Part shown: in pieces, positions 24,201 to 39,200 of the stretch
How the letters are laid out: every line of letters begins with the position of its first letter
Numbering within the stretch: position 1 is the stretch's first letter
DNA from: Owenia fusiformis
Taxonomy: Eukaryota; Annelida; Polychaeta; Sabellida; Oweniidae
Direction of reading: 5' to 3'
NCBI GenBank assembly: GCA_903813345.2
Contig: CAIIXF020000001.1
Location: 15,767,915-15,831,914 of the forward strand
DNA: 64,000 nucleotides
Notes under the pieces: model-generated
Seen by the model: the letters and a program-made list of their open reading frames with translations, nothing else
What the model was told of the DNA's origin: nothing
The model's database searches: none
Program-made: the position numbers and the translations under genes

Positions 24201-27200
24201 CATTAACAGAACTTTCGTAAAGTTACGAATTCGCAAGTCAATTGTTAATTTTACGAATTTGGTAAATGTACATTATCAGAACTTTCGTAAAGTTACGAAC
24301 GATTCGCAAAGTTACGAAAAAATGACGTCACGTATGCTTTCGTTCGTAACTTTAATAGCACCTCAGACCCTTTCATAACTTTGCGAATGGCACATTTCTC
24401 ATCCAATTCTTATGTAAGGTATACAGGTTGGCAAAAAGAAAATGTTCTCTATATGCATGCTGAGTTTCAAGCTAAAATATCTACCTATTCTTACATGATA
24501 AGCAAATATGTTCCTGAGCTGGAAATCTTTGAAATCGCGGAGACAGGTTTGATCACAGCGCGCAATGATATCAAATGACATCATATTTTATTTGTGCTAA
24601 ATAATGATATAAGATGACGTCACAATTTGAAATTCATTTACGAACGATAAAACTAATGAATGACTTACGAAAGTGTTCTGTTAATGGCCAATTCGTAACT
24701 TTATGAATTCGTAAATCGAATTACGAATTCGTAACTTTGCGAAAGTTCTGTTAATGACCCCCAGGTTAATCATCAGGCAAAATATTCAAGGAAAATGCAA
24801 TAGTAACTGAGATGTCAAATGAGGACACCCACCAGTGGCTACCACTATAATCGTATGATAAAAATCACTGTTAATGGACATCATTTTAATAAAGAATGCT
24901 CGTTTATGTTAAGATTATTAAGTACATGTCATGCCATAGAATATCATAGCCAGAGGTACTTAAGCAAGATGCTATTTGTTTTCAGTTGTGTGAGATTGAC
25001 AGGCAGCACGAGGGAACTCTTCCATCATATAGTTTCAATCTGATGTTAGTTTATTATTTACAACAATGTCAGCCCCCTATACTACCAAGTCTGGATCAGT
25101 TAGCAGCGGTAAGAACAATTTAACTAAATATTAGAGGTTATTATGAATATAAGGAGAGGAACAGATTACTAAAATCCAATATAATTCTTTAAGGGCTCTT
25201 AAGATATGTCTTGGAGGTATGCTATTTGCTATCTATGATTGCTGGTTGTTGGGGGAAATGTCATATATGCTATTTGTTAAATCTGTTCATATAATTGTTG
25301 TAAGTATTGTATTCATTATTATCTTTTATGAAGAGTTAAGTACTCTACAATATACATATATTGAAAATATACAATTGCATTAACTGGGTGTCACATTTTC
25401 TCCAGATGGTGCCTAAAAATATGAAAGGAAATGTGTACACTCATATATTTGAGGATGATCTCGTAAGTATTTATAAATCTTCTATATATTAATAGTTGTG
25501 GTAAATTGTTTAAGTTGAATGTCTTAACCAGCCAAGTTGTGTTTGCTCATTGCACATTATACACAAGCATCGATTGTCTGTTTGAATACTATGTAATACA
25601 TGTCATTTTCCCAAACAAAAGTGTCACACATCATAATGGTATTGTATTTCATAAGTACATGATGTTCATCCTCTATGCCTTGGGTGTAAACTACACATTG
25701 CTGTCAATTGGCAAGCACTTGTATTTCCCCATTTTGATCTTGATTGGAGTTACACAACATTATAGCCATGTAAACACTCTCTGGTCTGCTTTAAATATGG
25801 TTGACAGTTGCAAAACTGTATCTACTTCCAGCAAATGGACTGGACAACCAGTAATACATTTAGTGTGGGAGAGTTATGGCTGGGTCTGCTAGAGTTCTAC
25901 AGTGTTACCTATGAAATGACTAACTACATCATCAGCCTACGGGGAAATAATTTACTAAGACGAGAAGAAAAGAGATGGAACAGTAAAAAGATTGCAATTG
26001 AAGGTACATTTTTGGAAGTGGGTTTAAAATCATGTAATGCTTGTTTTTATATCTCTGTCAATCTTGTACATTGTATGATTGGTCAAACCCTTCATGCATA
26101 GGTGTTTTCGTATAAATTCTTAACAGACAAAAGAACAGTCTTTAAAAAACAGAATAAAGAAACAGAAATAAAGACCATCTAATATATCTATGTGTATTTC
26201 AGATCCATTTGCTACAAAGCGTAACATCACACGATCAGTAAGCCATTCACAGCTTTATGAATACATAGTTGATAGAATAAGGGCCACATATAAATACTTC
26301 AGTATCCCCCAAACCAGGAAGGGACCATTGTTCACAAAGGTAGACAAAACCATGTCCAAAAGTGGCCCTAGAAATAAAGCAAAAAAGACTGAAGCTAAGA
26401 TTGAAGACTTAGTTAAGAGTGATGATGTTGTGATAGAATCTGATGAGATCATTGATGATAATGAAGAGATTGTTGATACCATTGATAGACTTGTTACAGA
26501 TGAGGATGACATAGAAAGAAATACACACAGTGATGTTCCAATTGCAGATGAAGATCTAGATTCACTTGTAGAATTGATTGATGACACGAATTTAAATGAT
26601 AGTGTTATAAATCAACATATAGATACTACTAGTATAGAGGATACAGTCAATAGCAATTGTACCCAAACAATAAATGATGAAGAACTAAGACGTTTTGCAG
26701 GAAATCTAGTTATAAATGTAATATCAGGTGCAATAGCAACTCTCAAGTCAGTAGATGATTCTACATCAACAAGGGAGGCAGTCCAACAGCCACCAACATG
26801 CAAAACTGCTAAGAAATCTACAACCTCACAAGGTGGTGATAATGAACAATTAGAGCCATTCTTGCATTTAGAAAATGATGAAGAATTCATAGAATCTGCA
26901 GTGAAATATGGCATATACAGGGCCAGGATAGTAGGCAGGCTTAAGCGGAGTGACTATGCTTTCCTTTTCAAGACAGAGACACTCACCGATGGAACGGTGA
27001 GTCTAACTTACAGATGATAATGTACACATTCAATCCCACCTTAGGTTTTAATAAGTTTAGGTTTCATATATAGCGATTTGTGCATTCATTCTTTAATACT
27101 AAAACCCAAATAAAGATAACGGTTGAATCCTTGATTCACAACAAGTATTTGTCATTAAGTTATATGATGAGCCAACAAGTACCTTAAGTGTTTTCTTCCT

Positions 27201-30200
27201 ATTTCCAGGGTCCAGCAATTATATGTAGCATATGTGGGAAAGAAGGACACTTAAAGAAGATGTGCCCTGATGAAACACTGCCTGCCTTGCTGCCTTTACC
27301 AGTTCCTGGGAAGACCTATATGCAAAATCTCGGTGCTGCGCTGCATCAACTGGCATGTAAGTTAACTAATTTACCATCATGGAGACTTGTGCCATTTGAG
27401 GCATTTTTAAGCAATAGTAGATTTTCTGGAATATGAGCAACCATGTTTAGTTGCAGAATTTACAAATGAGTTAAAATCACTGTTTTGAGCTATATTTTTG
27501 AATAATTATTTTTAAACAAATAGTGAAAAGGTCCATTGATTGAAAAATTTCCTTATTCCACAAGATGAATACAGCCTTTTGAAAGTCAAAGACTGCAATA
27601 GATTCTTGGTTTTCTTTCTAATAGTTGAAACAATGCCCACAGAGCAAGATGATCAAAGAAGAGAGCAGATTCTGTTAGAGATAGAAGAATTTGTGAAAGA
27701 GCTCCACCCTGATGCCTCTCTATCTTTGTTCGGTTCTTCCTGTAATGGGTTTGGCTTTCGTACAAGTGACCTTGACATCTGTATGACATTGGGACCTAAG
27801 ACTTCAGAGGTATGACAGATTTATTCCTCAATCCTGCTTTGGTAGTATGCATGCTATTTTGATATTAAACTCATGGGGCATCATAAGAAATCGAACCAAC
27901 TGATCAAAATTGAATTGTGGACTGGTTGTCAAATTGGAATGCGAAATAATCAGCTTGCCCTGATCAAAATTGTTTGATTGAATAGTAACATGTCATCTTA
28001 TGAGCCAATAGTATAGTCCTTTAACTTCTGTTTTTGCTTTTAGGACCTTGATTGTGTTGATATCATAGAGAAGTTGGCCACTAAGCTGAGACAGTGCAAG
28101 GGTCTCTACCAGGTGGTACCTATCACAACAGCCAAGGTGCCTATAGTTAAGTTCAAACACAGACGCAGCCAACTAGAGGGTGACATTAGTCTCTATAATA
28201 CACTGGTAGGTAGCAGTAGTTGCTGAAGTAAATGTAACAGTTTAGTACACATTTTGACTATATGCTATTGTTATATATATGAGAGTTATGTAATTGGAAG
28301 CTTCTATGTCACCACTAGAAAGTGGTATTTTGTTATAGTCTCCAACTTTTTTGTGGATTGTGTTTGGCAACTGTAATGAATAGTGGATGGTGACGTTTTG
28401 ATTTGATATGTTAAAATTATCTGTACCCTGTAGCCCTGTACAGAAGCCCATTATCAATTTCCTGTGGAGCATAAAATGCAGCTGATCACTTCAAAATGGT
28501 GGCGATTTTTTCAGCTTTTTCTGGTCGTACCTCAACAAGCATTCCACAAATTTGCTTGAAATTGTGCAAATACCCTAATTTAAAGGTTAAAAATGGAAAA
28601 TTGACTTATATTTCATTCCCTCTGGTCAGGGCTTGCATTAACGGCGTCCCTTACATGTAAGTGACGCAAAAAAAAATTGTAGGACGGAAAAATAAAAAAT
28701 ATTTCTGTTTTTGGGACGGAAAAAAATTGAGTCAAAACTTTGAACATTTTTTGAAAATCTTGAAAATCTCAATAGTTGATCATGTTTGACTTCTTTGAGA
28801 TGTATATTAAGGTCAAAATATGTGAGATTTACAACTTTATTTTGAGTAAAAAAGAAAAAGAATGCAGAAAAACGAACTATTGTAATGGGCGATAATAGGT
28901 TATCAGTTTGCATGTGACATATTTTTCTCACTGAAAAGCTGATATGAAACCTTCAAAATGAGTTCAATTGTACAAATGATGCGTACTTACCTAGGTGAAG
29001 TAGTCTATTTGTGATTATATAACGTCAAAATGAGACCCTATCTGTTGCAAGACTAACGCCTGGCGTAACCGTCACCATGTTATTCAGTGTTTTTTAAGTA
29101 GCGCAAGGATCCTGCCATGACCGTGGTAATGTTATCGTGAAAGCCTGGTATAACCGCGACAATGCTGTATTATATTAAAATGCCTGCCATGACCGTGGTA
29201 GTGTAATCGTGTAAGCCTGTCGCGACCGTAACCTTTATATGACATTAATGACCTTTATGTTCGCCCGTTGCTGTTTGTATTTTTTATGGATAAATCTTAT
29301 TTATTGATCATTATAGAAAGTATATGCTTTCGAATCAAAGCTCCTTGAATGAGAGTAGAGATATAGTTTGTTAGCAAATTATTTATGAGTAAAAATTATA
29401 GGTTTTCGTTGTGAAATTAATACACATTTTTCGTAGTCTTTATTTACATCTTTAAGGTAGTTAAACACGAAGAAAAATTGTCATTACGGTGTTCTCATGC
29501 TACTTTAACATTCTGACGGTCATGACAGGCCTTTCAATCATTATTACGGTCATATAATATATACGGCAATATAACATAACATTGTCACGGTCATGGCAGG
29601 CTTTACAAGCATTGTCACGGTCATGACAGGCCTTGCAATATAATATAGCATTACCACGGTCACGACAGGCCTTGAAATATAATATAGCATTGTCACGGTC
29701 ATGACAGGCCTTGCAAGCATTGTCACGGTCATGACAGGCCTTGCAATATAATATAGCATTACCACGGTCACGACAGGCCTTGTAATATAATATAGCATTG
29801 TCACGGTCATGACAGGCCTTGCAAGCATTGTCACGGTCATGACAGGCCTTGCAATATAATATAGCATTACCACGGTCGCGACAGGCCTTGTAATATAATA
29901 TAGCATTGTCACGGTCATGACAGGCCTTGCAAGCATTGTCACGGTCATGACAGGCCTTACAAGCATTGTCACGGTCATATCAGGCTTCAGCATTAGCACA
30001 GTCTTGACAGGCATTACAACCATATTCATTACAGGCCTTGCAATATAATATAGCATTGTCCCGGTCATGACAGGCCTTGCAACCATTGTCACGGTCATAC
30101 GGGGCTTTAACATTACCACGGTCATGACAGGCCTTGCAATATAATATAGCATTACCACGGTCATGACAGGCCTTGCAATATAATACAGCGTTGTCACGGT

Positions 30201-33200
30201 TATACCAGGCTTACAAAATAACACTGCCACGGTCATGGCAGGATCCTTGCGCTACTTAAAAAACACCGAATAACATGGTGACGGTTACACCAGGCGTTAG
30301 TCTTGCAATAGATAGCATGTGGTCAAAATGGTCTAATTTATGATATAAATCAGAGGATTCTGATCATGTAGAAAATGTAGTGATACACTAAATTACTGAG
30401 CGTCAGACAAATTCATACTAAAAAATGTTCTTATTTTTTCAAGCAGTTGTTCAGTGCAAACAGCAAGTATAAAGATAATCACAGTATAATAGTACTTACT
30501 ATAACAGGCTGGAGGTTACATAACATAAGTGAATTGAATATAAAGAACATGTTTAAATCACAGGGCACGAATGGCAACATTTTGAAAACACATAAGGCAT
30601 GTAAGATCAAGTCATGCACATTCCAAAATAGCCCATTATAGCTAATTTAGCTAATTAAGCTTATATATTGGAGGACACACTTTTTTCGGTCGGGACTCAC
30701 TTTTTAAAAAAATTTCCTTCATTGGGACTCACATTTTTCAGAGCCTAATGCAAGCGCTGCCTCTGGTAGATAATATAAATTTTACTGCTATAATCCTGAA
30801 ATTAAATTAATATATTAATGATAAATAGTTCTGCTATTTCATCCTAGGCTCAACACAATACAGATATGCTGAGGATGTATAGTGAAATAGACTCCAGAGT
30901 GCGGATTCTTGGCTACTGCCTTAAACACTTTGCTAAGGTAATCAGTGTCAGATAATTAAGGATTTAAGCCCTGGACTGTGTTTGCTGAATCATACCATGA
31001 AGGTGTTGTTTCCAAATCTATGCATGACCGTGCAGTGGGAATGCAAAGTTTAGGAAACAACGTATGAGTGGAATGAAGCAGCTATAATGCGTCTTGGGCT
31101 TAAATTCCTTTCACACATTGCAAATTATTTTCTACAAAATCACCTAAAAGATACAAAATCACTAAAAGAACATTTTTTTAATGAAACTTGTTGCAAGGGT
31201 CAAGTACATGTATTGGCAAATCAATTTCAATATCCTTACTTTGACAACTATACAAAACAAATTTGTTATTAATTATTTCATACACTGCTGTCATGAGAAA
31301 TACTGTGTTTGGATTGGCTGGAATCGGATACACCTTGCCTAGTTATGTGTGAATTCACGCACACTAGTTTCATGAGTTTTGATTAAGGTTTTTGCTAATA
31401 TAAGACTCAAAAGTCACATTAACTAACATTGTAAAAAATGATTTTTAGTCCATTTTCAGCTGGTTGTTTTGAACATCAATTATCAGTATTCAAGCTATCT
31501 TGTGCATGAATCATTAATTGTTCTGAATTATGATGTTCCAGATCTGTGATATAGGAGATGCATCTCGGGGTAGTTTATCTTCATACGCCTACATACTGAT
31601 GCTGTTGTATTTCCTACAACAACGCAAACCCGCTGTGATTCCAGTCCTTCAAGAGGTAAATACAGCTTTGGTATTCTTATATACAACCTGTTTAAATGGA
31701 ACACCCTTGGTTCCTCTAAAAAGTGTTCTACTTGGGAGGTGTTCCTATTAAAGGTTCATTTAACATTAAGTCAGTTGGTCTTGGGTCTCTGAAAAGTGTT
31801 CCACGAATACTTATACTCGTAGATGTGCTCAGCTTTACAAGTTTCACTGTACTGTACAATATGAAATATGTATGAGGTGTGTATGAACATTTTGTCTGAA
31901 TGTCCATTCACTAACATGTTTTCACAGCCTTTGAATGTTACTGCAAACCATGCTTTTTTACTGAGAGCTAATCCCAGTAATATTTACCTCAAAGAAAATT
32001 TCATGTAGAAAGATATATGCAGATTTTCTTAAATTTTCCGCTTTAAACGTAATTTCCATGGAATTCTATATGATTGATGAAATGAGCTTTGTTGATTTTC
32101 ACATATAACTGTTCACTGTTTCAGATGTACGAGGGTCCAGATAAACCAGAAACACTAGTAGATGGCTGGAATGCTTGGTTCTGTCCAGATGGAAACTTAC
32201 TGGTAAGGAGTTAACATACACTCAACATGTATCATTGTACAATATGACTTAAATTAATAACTTTGCAAGAGTTATATCAAATTTCCATAAGTTACCAAAA
32301 ATTTGCGGCACCAATTACAACCTGCCATTGCTCAGGCACAATGATATCATTAGTTTTTCCTCTTGCGAACCTTTTTCTTTAAAATTCAACATAACAAAAA
32401 TAAACAAACTCATGATGAAGAAGTTTTGTACAGTGTACAATATTTTCAGACCAAATTGTGGCCTGACTGTGGCAAGAATAAAGAAAGCGTAGCTGAACTC
32501 TGGATTGGGTTTCTGCGCTTCTACACAGAAGTATTCAACTTTAAAGACTATGTTATCAGTATCAGAAGTATAAAGCCTTTATCGTGCCTCGAGAAACTAT
32601 GGAATGGCAAATGCATTGCAATAGAAGGTATAGTTTTTGTGCTATTAATAAGATCTTTACCATGCCACCTGTTGAATGTTATTATCCCACTGAATGAAGT
32701 CTGGTTGGGATATAGAGAAGCTGTTGTCCAACCATTTGTAAGTCTGTCCATCCATTGTTTAGTCCAGATTTTATAAGCTATGTTGTATGGGCAAAGGACC
32801 TCTGCTCGAGAATGACTTTCCAGACCTCTCAATTCAAAATGGCCACCAGTTTTATTAAAAATGTAATCTTTGATAAGTAACTCAATACCAGTTGATGGAT
32901 TTGCATGCTGATGCCTTATGGAGATAGGAATTATCAAAATGAATGCTGAATTTTTCAGGATCTAGGAATATTATTAATTTTCCAGATAACACAATTGGCA
33001 CTTACTAGATTGCTCCAAATTTTGTGTGCTTAAATACCTTTAGGTCAATTAGACCTCTGCTCAAGAAGAATTTGATATAGCCATCATTTCATCATGGGTG
33101 TAGATCATTTTGCCAAAAGAGATGAAATTTACTCTACTACTTTCATGTTATTTCTGTCATGTACTTGTAATTTGTCAAAAATGACTATGGATTTAATAAT

Positions 33201-36200
33201 ATATGTTTTTTGAAAAGTCCTTCCAAAATGTAATTAAAACATTATTATTATATGCCCAGAATGGCAATCTTTGAAAAATCAAAAAAACATTTTCTGTCAT
33301 ATTATTTAAAGCTTAAGCTTTATATGACACTTTGTGACATTATGATTATAGCTATGATAATGTAATGTAAGATATTTCCATTTGATATGAGAAGTTAAAA
33401 TATCTGTGTGACTTCAGATATAGACCTGATTGTATGATCCTTGTACCAAATATGTATAAGTACATTAGATTCACATTCACTACTCCACCTTCAATTCTAC
33501 CTGTGAGAAAGCTATGAGAAAAACTCCCTATACAATAGCAAATCCTAATAAACAAAATTTTATCACTCTATTTTGATCAATTTATTATAAAAATACCCGA
33601 AATTGTAGTATTGTCACCCTTTTGCAAAATCTTCACCCATGATGTGACATCAGAAGTAATTTTCAAGTTTCACTGGTGATCCACTTGATTACGCTGTTAC
33701 CAAAACGGTTCGTTTTGGTAACAAAATGTCGGAACATCGAAGGTACAACTTTTCTCTTTTCCTCATTTCACGCATTGTAGGCAGAATTCCCAAGACATTT
33801 TTTAACACAAACGTGTATCAGTATCATATGATACACGTTTGTGAGAAAAAACGTCTTGGGGATTCTGCCTACAATGCGTGAAATAAGGAAAAAAAAAATT
33901 TGTACCTTCGACGTTCGGACATTTTGTTACCAAAACGAACCGTTTCGGTAACCAGCGTAATCGAGTGGATCACCAGTGAAGTTTGTAGGGATATAGAAAA
34001 GCTGTCTGTCCATTCATTCATCCCTTGTCTGTGTGTTCTGGCAATAACTCAAATACCAGTTGACAGATTTGGTTCAAACTTTATAGCCTTATGGGTGTAG
34101 GAGCTCTGTGCAAGAAGAAATATTTAATATGGCTGCTCTGCAGACCTCCCCCCTAACTGTTAAAGCGTTCAAAATTCTTGATTATTTCCCTCAATGTTCA
34201 TGCAATGATAATTTCTAACTTTCATTCATTTTAGATCCATTCGACCTGAATCATAATCTGGGTGCAGGTGTATCACGCAAAAGTAAGTATATGAAATAAT
34301 CATTGGAATCAGTATGTGCAATAATCATTGGAATCAGTATATGCAATTATCATTGGAATCAGAATATGCAATAATCTTCAAAATCAGTATATGCAATAAT
34401 CATTGGAATCAATATATGCAATAATCATTGGAATCAGTATATGCAATAATCTTCAAAATCAGTATATGCAATAATCATTGGAATCAGTATATGCAATAAT
34501 CATTGGAATCAGTATATGCAATAATCTTTGAAATCAGTACATGTATATACCATTGATGAACAATACCCTGAGCAAAGATCTTATTTATTCAACTTCTCGT
34601 GGTAAACTGTTATTTACTTGATCAAAGCTCCATAGTGTAGATCAAACGAATCTGAAGTTGACTAATTGACCACAAATTATGAATTAAGCTAGTATTTATA
34701 TGAAAACGTCAATCTTTCTGCCAAAGTAGTAGATCACAAACTTGTATATTCTCATTTGCTAAAATCCCAGTCCAAATCCATCACTTGTTATCGAGAAATT
34801 GCTTGTTTTCCTCGAAACGCTCTGTCGATTTTGGACACAATTTTAGAAACACTCTTACCATTTTGTATTGATAATTTTAGATTATTAGAGAAAAGTTCAG
34901 AATCGAATCTATCTCTCAAAAACGTGTTGTACTTGCTAGGCAAATTGAAACTTCCCAACCAGGTGTTGCTACACGTGCAACAATCAGGCTGAAGCCTACA
35001 TTAGATGATTTTATGCCTACATGTGTGTACATAACGAAGTGTAATAAAAGGAATTGCAATCTAGTAACTAAATAATTGGTTCTTATATCTATTTCAGTGA
35101 ATACATTTATCCAAAAGGCATTCATCAAAGGTCGACACATCTTTGGTATACCTGTGGACACCCTACCAAGAAACTACAGCAACCTTCTGGTAAACAAACT
35201 TTTTAGAATTCATCATTTTAAAATTGTTCTTGACAGCATGCACATTTAGATGCTCATGGTGTTCATGAAATGTCCCCTTCTCAAAGTTATTGTAATAGAG
35301 TTCTGGACATGTTTTATTTATAACTAACTAATTCAATACCTATCTACTTTAATACTTATTTATTAGTTATTAAGGATTTAAGCCCTGGTGCATTGTGGAC
35401 TGAATCATTCCTCAAAAAGGTGTAGTTTCAAAGTTTCAATTTCAATCTGTAGAGTCAAGTTGTCACCTTGACAACCATTGAACAAATTACATTGTGTGCT
35501 TTTTAATAATAAAATACAGTGCAGTTATATGAAATACTGTGTTCTGATTGGCTGAAATCAGGCACACCTTGCCAAGTTATGTATGAATTGTTTTTTATTA
35601 TTTGATTGCTACAATAGACTACAAAGAATAAATCAAAATGTATTTTTCTTTGCAGGATTATCTGTTTGATCCCAAGCTGCTAACTGATGGTGCACCCCCA
35701 AATGACAGAGGCTGTAGAATATGCTCAAAGATTGGCCACTTTGCTAAAGACTGTCCTGTTGTGCAGAACAGAAAAGAAAGGTGAGAGAAACTTGTCTAGA
35801 TTGTTCATTGGGCCTTGGTGGGAGTGTTCAAATGTAAATTGAACCTACATATATTGAAAAATAAATTGAAACCTTGAATTAATAGGAGGTTTGCTTATAG
35901 CTTAGAGATCTCGTTGAAATCTTGTTTTTAATGAGATTTTAAGAGATCTGCATTTAAAAATACAGTATTAAAACCAACATTTTTTTGTTTAAGTGGCCTT
36001 TTAATTCTGCCTGTAATTTTCTATTCAAACAGCTTTGATTGGCATGGTTATTTACGTTTGTTCGAATTTCCATGATTTTCACATTTTTTGAAAAAGGTGG
36101 GGCTAATTACCCATTGACACAATGTTAAAAAAATCTTTAAAAGTTTATTTACTCTTAAGGTTCACAATTTTAATATTAAATTCACAATCCACATGTCAAC

Positions 36201-39200
36201 AAGATCATAGAGTTACTTTTCAAACGTTTTACATAAATTCAAGTGGAAATCAAGAAATTAAGTGACTTTTACCAATTGTCTATATATTATGAATAGTATT
36301 CCGACCCTACCAACACATATGCTATTTAGCAAATGGTCAACTGTATGTCCACAGGGTTGATCGGCTCAAGACATGCCTCATTGTCTTTAATTTACATCCT
36401 TTCAAGTTGTGGCCTGATCCTTAGTCTATTACTTTGATGCCAGCTAGCCTCATTTGGAAATAATCATTACAGAGGATTGGCTTATACTTTCCACCATTAG
36501 GGTCCATTGATTGAATCATACCATCACTGTCTGGGCAATTAAAGAAAACCATAGATTGACGACCTTTCACTGCATGAGTGGTGTCATTGGGGACAGTCAC
36601 TCTGTGTATCTGGAATATGTTATAGACAGTAAGGTCTTACATACTTAGATTGTTAGAGGCACTGGGAACCACTGTATTTTAATCTGTGGGTTGATTTATA
36701 GGATAACATTATTTACAAAAATGATGTAGGAAAACCTTTGCTTCTTCAATGGTTTGCAAAAATGCTTGTTGATCACATTCATTGAAAGTTTACTCACTGT
36801 TGACTTCAGTTTGTCATCTGTCCAGCGCTGCATCATGTCACCAAGATTTACTACAATCGTGCCCGGTATCGGTGTGGCAGGCACAAAATCCCCATCTCTG
36901 TTCATGACCTCAAGGCCCCCAATGTTATCTTGGAATACTAATGTCAGTGAGCCATAGTCTGAGTGCTGTCCACATCTTGTCTGGTCAGGTTGGATGGTAT
37001 AGCCTTTGGGTAATGGGAAGTAGTTCAGTGTACGCAGAGTGTTCTGACTGACTTTGTCATTATTGTGGTGTTTGGTGAATGTATCCCTGGGCTGTAAATT
37101 TAATGAAAAACTAGCATACTCATATGTGACTGTATTCTGCTTATAATTCTTATCGAAGTGCAGTTTTCTCACTGGTTGTTTTATGGCTCATTTCAACAGG
37201 TGAACATTTTTCACAAACCTAATTTTCTTACTTAGAAATTTTTTTCCAGATTTTTGAATGCAAGTGGATTTGGATTTTTACAGGTTTCCTATAAGGCATG
37301 AGAAGTTCTATCCTCTGTGTTATAATTGGACATAATTATAAACTTTAAATCTCTTGATTTTGTCAATATTTATTACATGTACTTATTATTTTGTAGATCT
37401 AATAGATTTTTCTCTTACCCATTTCATTCCTATGGCTATCACTTCAAGAATGCGTTTATTCAACTCACAACACTTTTCCATAATATTGAGGTTTTCTGTC
37501 TTAAAGCTTGGGGAGTCATCCTCAGGCCACTCCTAGAAAATACAAGTTAAAAATGACAAGGCAAAAATTCAAGCCATCTTTTAAGCAGGGGATACAGAAA
37601 TATTAGAATATTTCATGAATGTAAGAGTTAAAGTGATGACTTTATATGACAATATGACCTTATATGGCACTTATATATATAGCAACATGACCTTACATGG
37701 CAATATGACTTTTATGGTAATATGACTGTATATGGCAATATGACCTTATATGGCAATATGACCTTATATGGCAATATTTAATTCACTTACCCCATTCCAA
37801 TGCATGTAAGCGTTGAAACATTCCTTCAAGTCTTCAGCTTTACTTGTCGCATCAGTGCTGCAACCATAATCATATATGTCAATCATGCATCTAGAATATT
37901 AGGCATCCCCTTAAGCTTATTATTTCATTCATGAATTTTGATTTGGTCATTTTAATCAGATTTTAAATACAAACGTTTAGATGTACTTACTGTTCATGAA
38001 GTATATAACCATGGTACATATCCTTGCTGCCTTCGCCTGTGCCAACTAGATATTTCTTCTTTGTTTCTGCAGGTAAATTAAAGAATGTCTTTGAAGTCTT
38101 CATGTAATTGTCAATCTGAAATGTATGTTTATTGTAAAATTCAGTATTCTAGGTTATAGGTCATGTACAGTAGGCTCATCATCAAAAGTCAAGGTCATTT
38201 TTAAGGTCAAGATCAGGGTCATTGCATATGCTATCGATGCATTATGATTGTTTTTGCAATGCCTGTGTTAGCCTATTGGTTTCATGAAAGGTTTAAGGTC
38301 TCAATACAGTTAAAACCACATTAGGCATTTATTTTAAGCTCACACAGTGTTCTCAAAATCTGATATGTGTAACTTTTTCTCAATGTCAAGTTACTTTTTT
38401 CTCAATCTCAAATTATGTTTGAAGGAGATTTTGTTTGAAAAATTGTGAAATTATTAAAAAATGACCTATACTTTTTGGATGGTAAAACAATGATTTTTAA
38501 ATGTATGAGGCCTAGGGTTACTTATTTAATTTAATAAAAATTTGGGTCTAACGTCTTGTCTAAAGATCAAAGTCAAAAATATATACCTTTATCCCATAGT
38601 GGAGGTCAAATCTGTAGGATAACACGTATATATATATTTATGATATTTTGCAAATGCGAGGAAAAAAGCGATATCTGTGGAATATGGAGAATATTCCATA
38701 GATATCACTTTTTTCCACGGATTTGAAAACTCCCGTCAATGTGACGTGCATTGTTATATGGTATTACATTATATGCTTACATGGTGATTTCATGACATCA
38801 CAAATATGGAAATGATTAATCAAATGACAAAATAAAACTGATATTGTCTTGAAATGCTTTGTACTTGGTGAACTATGCCATAGGATGATTTGATGTCAAC
38901 TATGGGATAAATAGAACATCCTATGATTTTTTAGCAATATCATTTTAATCCACTCGTTGATATCAATATCTGCACTCATTCGCTACACTCACACGTCCAG
39001 ATATTGATATCAACTCGTGGATAAAAATGATATCTCTAATAATCATAGGATATCCCATACGTAATTCATAGATGGACTCCTGTTGCTACCTTTTGAGGTC
39101 AGAGTATATCATTCTATTATCTGCTTGTTACTTATATGACATGGAGTAGTTAAATATGTATATCAACATATAACATGTAGATAAATATTTATGTAATGTG

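Larger units (their letters stand above)
27625..35189 (+). other. TUT catalytic nucleotidyltransferase and PAP-associated domains
   Basis: Exons 12-19 encode FGSSCNGFGFRTSDLDICM (D953 and D955), VPIVKFKHRRSQLEGDISL (third Asp, D1013), RCDIGDASRG-like ICDIGDASRGSLSSYAYILM, VDGWNAWF and IAIEDPFDLNHNLGAGVSRK. All three metal-binding Asp residues and the His of the nucleotide recognition loop (H1180) are present, so an active UTP-preferring enzyme is expected from family knowledge. Confidence 0.9.

Noticed and set aside
29550-30236. 228-codon minus-strand frame with repeated TVTMLARPVM
   Set aside because: It is the translation of a minisatellite without stops inside a foldback element; the composition follows the DNA repeat and there is no start context, splice signal or domain.
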